Part shown: positions 1 to 6,584 of the stretch, one piece after another | Numbering within the stretch: the stretch's first letter is position 1 | Layout of the letters: each line of letters opens with the position of its first letter | Source of the DNA: a virus | Direction: 5' to 3' (one strand) | IMG/VR virus record: IMGVR_UViG_3300042507_000308 | Location: 1 to 20,250 of that record | DNA: 20,250 nucleotides | Made by a program: the position numbers and the translations under genes | The notes under the pieces: generated by a model | Told to the model about the DNA's origin: nothing | What the model saw: the letters and a program-made list of their open reading frames with translations, nothing else | The model's database searches: none

Positions 1-383
1 TCTTTGCCTCCTTCGCTCACATAGTTCAAATATGCATCATAAATCACTCCCTTGAATTGAATGGGTTGTGTGGTTGTATCAATTCCAGCACCCACCATCT
101 TGACTGCAAAAACCTCAATCTTCTCCTCCATCTTTTCTACCTTCTCTTCCGCTTTGACAACTGCCTCTTTCAATTCTGCTTTCTCCGCCACCTTTTCTTC
201 CACCATCTTGTCACTCATTTCGTGTGCCTGAGCAGTTGCAACCGATGCCTCTTGTAGATGGCTGCTAATCTTCTCAAGCATCAACTCTACCTCGTCAACT
301 GGAACGGCTTTGGTCTTGGGTTGTGGAACGGCAACGATGGCGATACACAAACAAGCTGCAAAAATCAAAGTATAGTGTTTCAT
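1..383 (-). CDS. Partial coiled-coil exported or anchored protein (3' end outside window)
   Basis: I translated this reading frame directly; it starts at ATG 383 and is still open at base 1, so only about 127 residues are visible. The start shares ATGA with the stop of the upstream gene (380-382). Residues 1-20 (MKHYTLIFAACLCIAIVAVP) look like a signal peptide or a single membrane anchor. Residues 30-95 are rich in Glu, Lys and Ala with heptad-like spacing, indicating a long coiled coil. The visible end is a more ordinary mixed segment. Its place at the end of the virion genes, directly after another membrane and coiled-coil protein, suggests a lysis or envelope role such as a spanin-like component. 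That is an inference from context; no family was recognised. Confidence 0.72.
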   Translation of the reverse strand, partial: MKHYTLIFAACLCIAIVAVPQPKTKAVPVDEVELMLEKISSHLQEASVATAQAHEMSDKMVEEKVAEKAELKEAVVKAEEKVEKMEEKIEVFAVKMVGAGIDTTTQPIQFKGVIYDAYLNYVSEGGK

Positions 384-661
384 AATTTACGCATTGTGTT
401 CATTATACGGATCTCGGTGATGGCAGCAGCCAATGCACTATCGGACTTTTTGAGAGCATAAGACAAGCGGTCAATCTTCAAATCCAGTGCATCAATCTTT
501 TGGTTGCTCTTTTCAATCTGCTCTTTATACCCCGACCGAAGGTCAACATACAAATAGCTAACAGCCAACAGCATACAAAAAGCAACGGCAGCAATTGGAT
601 TCTTACGAAATTGATCAAAGGAAACAGGGATAGGTGAGGGGGTTTTTTTAACGGTGGTCAT
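380..661 (-). CDS. Small membrane protein with coiled coil, possible holin or spanin component
   Basis: This 93-residue protein has a Pro-rich N-terminus, one hydrophobic segment at about residues 22-39 (PIAAVAFCMLLAVSYLYV) and a coiled coil from about 45 to 90. The segment after the membrane span begins with charged residues, so the coiled coil probably extends into one compartment. The start ATG overlaps the upstream stop by one base (TAATG). The next gene starts in its own stop codon and also encodes a hydrophobic N-terminus plus coiled coil, as expected for a paired envelope-disruption module. I recall similar small proteins starting with a DQFRKNP-like motif in Bacteroidota phages, but cannot name a family. 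A holin or inner-membrane spanin is a hypothesis only. Confidence 0.75.
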   Translation of the reverse strand: MTTVKKTPSPIPVSFDQFRKNPIAAVAFCMLLAVSYLYVDLRSGYKEQIEKSNQKIDALDLKIDRLSYALKKSDSALAAAITEIRIMNTMRKL

Positions 662-903
662 TAGTATGGGAATGGGGGTGTTACAACTTCAAATTCAATC
701 GGTGTTCCAAGAATTGGCGTGAGTGATTCGTCAAAAACAATATACCAAAATTGGGGTGTGTTCAATTCTGCAAACTGATAATCAACCCAATTTTGAGTTA
801 TGTCATCGGGATCAACGGGGATGCCGTAGTAAGTATCACACAACTCACGGGCGTTGATTGCTTCTTGTTCGGTGGGATATTGGTAGCCGTTAGTAGATGC
901 CAT
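661..903 (-). CDS. Small acidic phage protein, unknown function
   Basis: This is an 80-residue acidic, aromatic-rich protein without a signal peptide or membrane span. It starts at ATG 903, 14 bases inside the end of the upstream receptor-binding-like gene, and its TAA overlaps the next ATG. The sequence has a short N-terminal helix-prone part (PTEQEAINARELCDTYYG) followed by a strand-rich part with WVDYQF and FWYIVF. The position between a probable tail-fibre gene and the probable lysis genes suggests a fibre accessory or chaperone, but nothing in the sequence proves this. No family recognised. Confidence 0.7.
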   Translation of the reverse strand: MASTNGYQYPTEQEAINARELCDTYYGIPVDPDDITQNWVDYQFAELNTPQFWYIVFDESLTPILGTPIEFEVVTPPFPY

Positions 904-1816
904 AGTAAGTATTTATATTAGATGAGATGCCCGTTCGGTTAGCGGATTCATCGGTAGTGTAAATTATTATTTCTTGCAAAAGACCTGCAAAATTAAAACC
1001 ACTAGTATAATAAGCAATGGAATCTATTATGGCATTGGAATTGGAGATGCTATTGTTGTATGAATTATTTGAATTATTGAATTGTCCAACTGCTTGTGTA
1101 GAATTTCTACGATTTAAATACGCTAAATGTTGAGTATTTTCAGCTCCTGATGCAGAGGTATTATTTAATGATGTTCTAATTATCGCAGTACCTGTGTAGC
1201 CCGTTGGGTTTCCTTCACCTGCAACATCGTCACCCATATAATAAAGCCCGTTTCTTGAGCCTGATAATATAATACTTGTATTTCCTAATTGATTTGATTT
1301 TTTACTTACCCATAAAATAGTAAATGGATTTGTATTTATGCTGCTAAAAACCATATAATTCGTATCCGCACCAGTAAATTGAATTGCTGATTTTGTGTTA
1401 TCAGTTATAACTGCACCACTACTAACAATTTGCGGCTGATTGGCTGCGGTTGTTTGTGTTGCATTTCTTCCGTTTCCGCTTTGGTCGTACCAAGTTGTTA
1501 CAAATCCATTTGTTCCGCTACAAAAAGAAGTTAAAGTGGTAGTGTCTAAATTTCTATTAACATTATTAATAAATCCAATATCCTGTTCTGCGTTGTCGCT
1601 TGACCTACGCACACGAATAAGATTTCCAGTGTATGCTATTCTTAATCCTCGCAATGCATAAGCCCCAGCAGCGTTGGGATATGTATCTAATAACCCGAGA
1701 AAATCGTTCACCTCTTGACTACCAATTAACCCCAATTGCGTAGGTAATTGCCCAGCGACCAACTTGTCACCAAACAACTTTTCATTAAACCCACGCATTA
1801 TCCCGAAGTCAGGCAT
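890..1816 (-). CDS. Probable receptor-binding or tail-tip protein with arabinofuranosidase-like lectin fold
   Basis: The 308-residue product starts at ATG 1816, two bases after the upstream stop. The frame is open to another ATG at 1840, but the extra eight residues would overlap the upstream gene. Residues 52-71 (AYALRGLRIAYTGNLIRVRR), then SSDNAEQDIGF, and WYDQSGNGRNATQ at about 109-121 match the beta-jelly-roll module related to the alpha-L-arabinofuranosidase B catalytic domain that is frequent in phage and surface proteins. The remainder is strand-rich, with Asn/Ser-rich stretches at about 240-270. The likely role is carbohydrate binding at the tail tip or virion surface; enzyme activity is not implied. 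It lies in a block with two other fibre-like virion genes. Confidence 0.8.
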   Translation of the reverse strand: MPDFGIMRGFNEKLFGDKLVAGQLPTQLGLIGSQEVNDFLGLLDTYPNAAGAYALRGLRIAYTGNLIRVRRSSDNAEQDIGFINNVNRNLDTTTLTSFCSGTNGFVTTWYDQSGNGRNATQTTAANQPQIVSSGAVITDNTKSAIQFTGADTNYMVFSSINTNPFTILWVSKKSNQLGNTSIILSGSRNGLYYMGDDVAGEGNPTGYTGTAIIRTSLNNTSASGAENTQHLAYLNRRNSTQAVGQFNNSNNSYNNSISNSNAIIDSIAYYTSGFNFAGLLQEIIIYTTDESANRTGISSNINTYYGIY

Positions 1817-1817
1817 A

Positions 1818-2222
1818 TTAATAATCTCCTTTAATTGCAAATATATTTACACCCACCGCAGTTGCAACGGTTGTCCCAACTTTTACCACTTGACCAGCCT
1901 TTAACTGCAAATCTGAATAGGCAGTTACCGCCCTTTGTGATGTAACTGTAGTTGATGCCGTAATCGGTGCAAGTGCAATCTCATCAAACAACTTAAAATT
2001 TGCCCCACTTGAATCACTGACAAAAATCAAAACTAAAGTTGCCGCATTTGTTCCAGCAACCTTCGCCCCAATCTGCGTGATTTTCGTGCCGTTTGTTGCA
2101 GCGGTTAAAAGTGTGACGGTGTTTGTCATTGTCGCACCTGTTCTATCCGTTGTTGCCGCAGTCACGGTTGCAATAGCGAGTTCAGGTGATAGTGCGAATA
2201 TGGGTGATGTATTTGCAGGCAT
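1818..2222 (-). CDS. Small Ala/Thr-rich virion protein, unknown
   Basis: This is a 134-residue, Ala/Thr/Val-rich, strand-prone protein with almost no Cys, Trp or charged clusters, a composition common among phage decoration and fibre-associated proteins. It begins MPANTSPIFALSPE, an N-terminus I associate with small virion proteins of many phages. There is no signal peptide or membrane span. It sits between a fibre-like gene and the receptor-binding-like gene, four bases downstream of the former and two upstream of the latter. This supports a structural role at the distal tail or capsid surface by context. The exact function is unknown. Confidence 0.72.
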   Translation of the reverse strand: MPANTSPIFALSPELAIATVTAATTDRTGATMTNTVTLLTAATNGTKITQIGAKVAGTNAATLVLIFVSDSSGANFKLFDEIALAPITASTTVTSQRAVTAYSDLQLKAGQVVKVGTTVATAVGVNIFAIKGDY

Positions 2223-2225
2223 AGT

Positions 2226-3026
2226 TTAGTAGTTGTAAAATAGGTATAAATCCCCACCCGTTGAAGGTGGAATGTTTAAGTTTGTCAAATTGCTTCCATC
2301 AACCGCTGGAAGTTTAGCGGATGCATCTAATTGAACGAGTTTGTTGGCGGTGTTAAAAGTGTTTCCTTGCGTTGTAACGGCTGAACTCAACCTCGCATCG
2401 CCCAATGTACCACTCGTGATATTTGATGCGTTTGTGGTGTCTACATCTGCGACATTGCTCAACCCCACTTGTGCTTTTGTGGTGGCGTGTGGGTTACTTG
2501 TGTTGGATGTGTGTGATGTAAGCGTTGAAAGGTTTGCAGTTATCTGAGCTTGTAACTTTCCAAAGGCAATCAACACCGAATCAGTTGCGGAGATAACCGC
2601 ATTTGTGACAAGTGAAAGACCAGTCAAGATGACCGCCCTCACTCGTGCTGATGTGTGATACTGATTTGTTCCTTCGGTTATGTCGGTGGTTGTCAATACA
2701 ACTGCACCCGTCTTTGTGTTTACCGATTGAACATTTCCTTGTGATGCGATGGTGATGGTTTGAAGTGCATCGTCAAAGGTGATTGATGTGTTTGAACCAG
2801 CCAACAAAGTTGCTTTGACTTTGGTATAAACACGAGTATTTGTGAAATATAGGTTTGTCCCTTCGGCAAGGTTTGTGGTTGAACTGGCTTCCAATACACG
2901 CTGACCGATGTTGGCAAGGTTTGTCCGCTTGGTGACATTCTCGCTATAGTCCACAATTGGAATACTATCCTGATTGACATCAATAGTTCCTATCGGATCA
3001 AGTTGTGAAATTTTCTTGTTAGCCAT
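2226..3026 (-). CDS. Tail-fibre-like virion protein with phage fibre repeats
   Basis: This 266-residue protein begins MANKKISQLDPIG, a common start of phage fibre proteins in Bacteroidota and other phages. It has two copies of a fibre motif, EGTNLYFTNTRV (55-66) and EGTNQYHTSARV (118-129), the segment NTKTGAVVL (about 103-111), and SNPHATTKAQVGLSNV (about 177-192), a very widespread tail-fibre repeat. The C-terminus is low-complexity with DGSNLTNLN. The protein is probably a trimeric fibre or a fibre-attachment protein. It overlaps the upstream 75-residue gene by 8 bases and is followed after three bases by another virion gene. Receptor specificity cannot be read from the sequence. Confidence 0.85.
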   Translation of the reverse strand: MANKKISQLDPIGTIDVNQDSIPIVDYSENVTKRTNLANIGQRVLEASSTTNLAEGTNLYFTNTRVYTKVKATLLAGSNTSITFDDALQTITIASQGNVQSVNTKTGAVVLTTTDITEGTNQYHTSARVRAVILTGLSLVTNAVISATDSVLIAFGKLQAQITANLSTLTSHTSNTSNPHATTKAQVGLSNVADVDTTNASNITSGTLGDARLSSAVTTQGNTFNTANKLVQLDASAKLPAVDGSNLTNLNIPPSTGGDLYLFYNY

Positions 3027-3246
3027 AACTTTCTACCAATCTACCTCCATCCTCTTGGAGCAATAAAAATGAATCTTCAGTCAATAAAAAAAACGCCCTC
3101 AAAGCATCCACATCGTAGTTCTTTTTCTCCAAATCCGTGGAGCGTTCAAACCCAATGTCCCTTTGAGTGGTAAATAATTTCTCCGTCAATTGAACTTCGT
3201 GTTCAACTCCCATATCTCGCTGCGTGGTGTATATTTTCTCGCTCAC
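3019..3246 (-). CDS. Small internally repeated phage protein, unknown
   Basis: This 75-residue protein starts in the ATGA that ends the upstream gene. It contains a near-duplicate unit: EKIYTTQRDMGVE at about residues 3-15 and EKLFTTQRDIGFE at about 22-34, with a possible decayed third unit EKKNYDVDAL. The C-terminus (LLTEDSFLLLQEDGGRLV) resembles short repeats found in other phage virion proteins. The protein has no membrane segment. It lies between a conserved small structural gene and a fibre gene, so it may be a connector or fibre-assembly protein. No family recognised. Confidence 0.68.
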   Translation of the reverse strand: MSEKIYTTQRDMGVEHEVQLTEKLFTTQRDIGFERSTDLEKKNYDVDALRAFFLLTEDSFLLLQEDGGRLVESYG

Positions 3247-3596
3247 GATACTTGGTAGAATAGTTCTTCGTTCAACAATGGGATGACTTTCAAGATGCCT
3301 GTCTCAACCAACTCATCTGCCAATGAAGGGTTCAAGTTATTAGATGAAATTTGAGCATAGATTCGGTATTCGTGTTCACCAACTTCCAATGTCTTTGCAT
3401 CTGTCGCCCCTTCATCAAAAAGAAACTTGTTGTATCTCTCGGGGAATGTGCTGATGTCGGTCAAAATAAAGTTCTTGACTGCATCGGTTTGACGGCACTT
3501 CATACTGAATAGAAAATAAGGGTTTGCAATCGTCACTTTTTCGGTGAGAGTTACATACCAATATTCGGAATCTTGCTTTGTTACTTTCAGCATCAT
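3243..3596 (-). CDS. Conserved small virion-associated protein, unknown
   Basis: This 117-residue protein has motifs I associate with a small family of Bacteroidota phage proteins: LTEKVTIANPYFLFSMKC near the N-terminus and DISTFPERYNKFLFDE in the middle. It looks like a beta-rich globular domain without a signal or membrane span. Two adjacent ATG codons (3596 and 3593) could start it. It is the first gene after the intrinsic terminator at 3627-3653, so it is expressed either by read-through or from a promoter I could not identify. It is coupled by ATGA to the next gene. A structural role is inferred from neighbours only. Confidence 0.72.
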   Translation of the reverse strand: MMLKVTKQDSEYWYVTLTEKVTIANPYFLFSMKCRQTDAVKNFILTDISTFPERYNKFLFDEGATDAKTLEVGEHEYRIYAQISSNNLNPSLADELVETGILKVIPLLNEELFYQVS

Positions 3597-3626
3597 AACA
3601 AAATAGCGATGCGAAATTTATGTAAC

Positions 3627-3653
3627 AAAAAAGGGAGAGCATTTGCCCTCCCT
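3627..3653 (-). terminator. Intrinsic terminator after the capsid and tail-tube genes
   Basis: On the minus strand the sequence reads AGGGAGGGC, loop AAAT, GCTCTCCCT, followed by a run of six T (the last stem base is shared). The arms pair over nine positions with one G-T wobble. This is a textbook rho-independent terminator placed 26 bases after the stop codon of the probable tail-tube gene. It probably lowers expression of the small virion and fibre genes relative to the capsid. Confidence 0.85.
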
Positions 3654-3678
3654 CTTTCTCCTATGAATCAAGAACCAA

Positions 3679-4185
3679 TTAGATACCTAAACTGGTAACA
3701 ACTGAACTCTGCAATTTATAAGGTGCTTCCGCTTCAATCGCTGACAAGGTAACCTCATATCCATTTGAATCACCCATCGCAGTACCGGTGTTTGCAACCA
3801 TAGCGGTCACATCACATCCGTACTCCTTACCGACCAAGAAATACTCATCGTTGTTGTTTTTCACGATGCAGAAACATCTGCCTTGTGCCAACAATTTCAT
3901 TTCATTTCTTTTGGTGGTTGACAATCTGCGGAGTTTGAAAGCAACATCCGACTGATTGAAGGATGTGCCATTTTCAACACTCACATTTGTGGTGATTACA
4001 AGTGATCCAGTTGCTTTGGGAAGTTCGTAAGTATACACGCTACCACTTGCAACGCTTGTTGCGGTAACTTCTCCACTTGCAACGGTGAATCCTGAAGTTG
4101 CCCAGTTAATCAAGTGGATGCTTTTGATGCCTCCAACTGCATCTTTGCAGTCAAGGGCGAATCCTGAAGTAAGTAAACAAGGCAT
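3679..4185 (-). CDS. Probable major tail (tube) protein
   Basis: This 168-residue protein starts MPCLLTSGFALDCKDAVGGIKSIHL. The motif of Cys-Lys-Asp followed by VGGIK, and a centre with LRRLSTTKRNEMKLLAQ and IVKNNNDEYFLVGKEYG, match a small structural family repeatedly found beside the capsid gene in Bacteroidota phages. It is strand-rich and has no signal peptide. The position directly after the probable capsid gene and just before a strong terminator fits a highly expressed virion protein, and a tail-tube subunit is the best guess. A head-decoration protein is the alternative. The 11-base gap to the capsid gene implies cotranscription. Confidence 0.62.
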   Translation of the reverse strand: MPCLLTSGFALDCKDAVGGIKSIHLINWATSGFTVASGEVTATSVASGSVYTYELPKATGSLVITTNVSVENGTSFNQSDVAFKLRRLSTTKRNEMKLLAQGRCFCIVKNNNDEYFLVGKEYGCDVTAMVANTGTAMGDSNGYEVTLSAIEAEAPYKLQSSVVTSLGI

Positions 4186-4196
4186 ATCTTAATGGA

Positions 4197-5126
4197 TTAA
4201 AGGGTGAAGTAAACGATTTCTCCGGGGAATGCAACCTGAACACCAGCTTTGAAAGTGAAACGAACACGCACTTCATCGTTGTCAATGCTGTACCACATCT
4301 TCACTTCTTCTTGCTCGTCAATCAAGTCCGTACCCATAAAGAAGTTTGACAAAGAACCAGCAACAATCTTGTTAGTTCCGTTCAAACCACCTACGGCAAT
4401 CAACTTCATATTTGTACCGGGATAAACCATCTCCATAGTTTGTGCAGCATCTGCAACATAATGGAACAAGTTTGCATTCTTCAAGTTAACCAACATCAAC
4501 TTGTAAGCATCAATTCCCAAGAAGCAAACCAAGTCATCCTTCTCTGCAACGGCAGCAGGAATGTTGGCGTACACTTGATCCAAGATGTCATCAATGTTTG
4601 CAGCGGTGATTGAAGTGAAAGTGGTTGGAGCAGAGTTGGCCAATACTGGAGACGCAGCAGCGATGATTTTGTTGAATCCATCAAAGCGACTCAAGTTAGG
4701 GTTACCACTTGCGGTGTCACCTTGCCAAATGGCAGTTTCCAAAGTTTGTGCAATTACGGCAGCTTTTTCAGCACCGATTTGCTCTTCAAAGGGAACCATT
4801 GTTGGTGAACCAGGCATGATTTGGGTTTGCATCCATTTGGCTTCCAAAGTTTTTGGACACAAAGTTTCTTCAACTTTTACTGCACCAACGGTGATATTGC
4901 GTTGAGTAAAGGCAGTTGTACCTGATGGGTTGTAACCACAACCATCGGCTTGGAAGAAAACGGTTGAAGCAAGGATGTTCAAAGCAGATGCTGATTTAAC
5001 ACCTACCTGAACTTGGTTAGCAGATTGCAAAGTTGAAGAAGTTTTGCTTCCGAACAATGCTTTTACCAATAAGTCAGTTGACTGCTCATTGGTGTAGTTA
5101 GCGAGTGATCCTACTGAAAATGACAT
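4197..5126 (-). CDS. Probable major capsid protein
   Basis: This 309-residue protein starts at ATG 5126, four bases after the scaffold-like gene. It has the composition and layout expected of a capsid subunit: an N-terminal arm (1-70), a segment with CPKTLEAKWMQTQIMPGSP, an alpha-helical middle beginning EEQIGAEKAAVIAQTLETAIW, and a strand-rich C-terminal part ending KAGVQVAFPGEIVYF. No catalytic motif is visible. The preceding protease and scaffold genes give the standard phage order protease, scaffold, capsid, which is the main support for the call. Length is in the normal range for HK97-fold capsids. The HK97 fold itself cannot be proved from sequence alone. Confidence 0.78.
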   Translation of the reverse strand: MSFSVGSLANYTNEQSTDLLVKALFGSKTSSTLQSANQVQVGVKSASALNILASTVFFQADGCGYNPSGTTAFTQRNITVGAVKVEETLCPKTLEAKWMQTQIMPGSPTMVPFEEQIGAEKAAVIAQTLETAIWQGDTASGNPNLSRFDGFNKIIAAASPVLANSAPTTFTSITAANIDDILDQVYANIPAAVAEKDDLVCFLGIDAYKLMLVNLKNANLFHYVADAAQTMEMVYPGTNMKLIAVGGLNGTNKIVAGSLSNFFMGTDLIDEQEEVKMWYSIDNDEVRVRFTFKAGVQVAFPGEIVYFTL

Positions 5127-5130
5127 AGTT

Positions 5131-5664
5131 TTATTTGTTTATAGAGTTTTTGAATTTTTTAAGTGCTTCAAAGCGGTCGTTCTTTTTGGTAGATACAGGT
5201 GCTTTCAAGGGTTCTTCGCTTGGCAAGTCAGCAACCTTCTCAATCAGGTCAATTGCTTTGCTCATAGCTTCTTTGTGTTTGATGTTTGATGCAGTCAATG
5301 ACTCAACCTTTGCAGACAATTCAGCGATGGCAGATTCCAACTTGGAAACAACATCATTGAATGCAGATACGGTTGCGAACTCTTCGGCTTCAATTTCAAT
5401 CTCAACTTCGGGTTCAACGATTTCAGTAACAAAACCGCCTTCAGTTGTAACCAACAATCCACCTTCAACCTCGTGAGTTGCGTCAGGTGCTGGAATGTTG
5501 CCTTCGGCAGTTTGAACGAAGATGGCAGTTCCTACCGCCAATTCGCCTTCGTACTCAATTACCGTTCCATCAGTCAAGGTGGCAGTTGCCATCTCCACTT
5601 TGGTTTCTTCGTCCGAAAATCCCAACATCGTGCGGATTTCTTTCAATGTTTCTTTTGCGTTCAT
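5131..5664 (-). CDS. Scaffold-like capsid assembly protein
   Basis: The chosen start is ATG 5664 (MNAKETLKEIRTMLGFSDEE), giving 177 residues; an in-frame ATG at 5718 would overlap the protease gene and adds a dissimilar 18-residue stretch. The protein is very acidic in the middle (EIVEPEVEIEIEAEEF) and has a coiled coil at about 100-155 followed by a basic C-terminus (KKNDRFEALKKFKNSINK). An acidic coiled coil ending in a basic tail is the usual shape of phage scaffolding proteins, which bind the capsid inner face. Position between protease and capsid agrees. A weak promoter-like string, TTG, 20 bases, TAATTTTA, lies just before the start but misses the last consensus base. Confidence 0.68.
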   Translation of the reverse strand: MNAKETLKEIRTMLGFSDEETKVEMATATLTDGTVIEYEGELAVGTAIFVQTAEGNIPAPDATHEVEGGLLVTTEGGFVTEIVEPEVEIEIEAEEFATVSAFNDVVSKLESAIAELSAKVESLTASNIKHKEAMSKAIDLIEKVADLPSEEPLKAPVSTKKNDRFEALKKFKNSINK

Positions 5665-5702
5665 TTGTATAAAATTAGAGTTTATGTTTCGGTGTTGCAA
5701 TT

Positions 5703-6569
5703 TTACTTGCCGTTCCACTTGGAAAGGACTTCTTTCAATGCCTCAAGTATTTGTTCGTCTTTCTCTTCAGGGAAATCAAAAACGCCCTCAACCGAGAACC
5801 CTTTGAACTCACCCTCTTTGACTCTTGCCCACACATCGTCATTGTCTACAAGGTAGGAAACAAACCACGATCCGTCAGCAACCTCCTCAAATCCCTTCGG
5901 TGGCATCACGCCTCTCTCCCGGTCAATGATGTATGATTCAAACAAGCTCACGCCATCCATTATCGGAGTGCGGTGATGAGCATTGACTGCATCGTACTTG
6001 TTGCCCCTTGCCCATTTCTTTGCAATCTTGAAGATGCTCTCCTTGTCAAATACCACATAGTATTCACCACGCACATCGTCTCTGCGATAGATGGGTAGGT
6101 CGGCAATCATCGCTGCTCCAGTTACGATTCTTTTCTCCTCGTCTTGGATGGCAAACTTTTGACCTTCTACCTTCAGGATTCTCTCACACCAACGGAGCAT
6201 CTCTTCACCACCCCAAAGCAAATAGGAGATAGTTCCACACGCTTCGGTGTCATCGGGGTTGTAGTATTCTTTTGCACGACTCAAGAAGGAGTATGTGCGT
6301 TCAATCGTTTCAAGGGACAAGTTCTCACGGTTGGCAAGTTGGTTTGCTCTTGCTTTGCCGACCAATGTTGCACAATCGTTGTCTACTTTCTCATTCAATT
6401 CCATCCCACGAATAGCATTGTCAACCGCTGCCTGTGGGTAATCGTTCTCAAAAGCAGAGAAAGCAAGAAAGTCCTTTTGTATCGCTGGAGATTCCACGAG
6501 AGAGACAAACTCAATCCCTGTCTCTTCGTCCCATTCGTTGATGTCTAATTTGTATACTGGTAGTTTCAT
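5703..6569 (-). CDS. Prohead protease, XkdF-like, with an inserted domain
   Basis: The ATG at 6569 gives 288 residues; the longer frame would start at a TTG. The N-terminus has the hallmark FVSLVESPAIQKDFLAF (about 21-37). A segment of about 85 residues (roughly 47-133, with VGKARANQLANRENLSLET and NPDDTEACGTISYLLWGG) looks inserted. The remainder, about 147-267, has GAAMIADLPIYRRDD, YDAVNAHHRTPIMDG, LFESYIIDRERG, and FKGFSVEGVFDF, in the pattern of phage XkdF-type putative serine proteases. His198/199 and Ser212 or Ser259 are candidate catalytic residues. The product should mature the scaffold and capsid during head assembly. It lies upstream of both. Confidence 0.75.
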   Translation of the reverse strand: MKLPVYKLDINEWDEETGIEFVSLVESPAIQKDFLAFSAFENDYPQAAVDNAIRGMELNEKVDNDCATLVGKARANQLANRENLSLETIERTYSFLSRAKEYYNPDDTEACGTISYLLWGGEEMLRWCERILKVEGQKFAIQDEEKRIVTGAAMIADLPIYRRDDVRGEYYVVFDKESIFKIAKKWARGNKYDAVNAHHRTPIMDGVSLFESYIIDRERGVMPPKGFEEVADGSWFVSYLVDNDDVWARVKEGEFKGFSVEGVFDFPEEKDEQILEALKEVLSKWNGK

Positions 6570-6584
6570 CGTATTCAAATAGCG

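Noticed and set aside
2226-3026. Collagen-like or CRISPR-like repeat in the fibre gene
   Set aside because: The repeats are protein-level fibre motifs with varied DNA sequence; there are no regular direct repeats with unique spacers anywhere in the window.
5665-5702. Promoter TTG-N20-TAATTTTA before the scaffold gene
   Set aside because: The -7 box lacks the final G of TAnnTTTG and the start codon would fall almost at the transcription start. It is mentioned only as a weak possibility.
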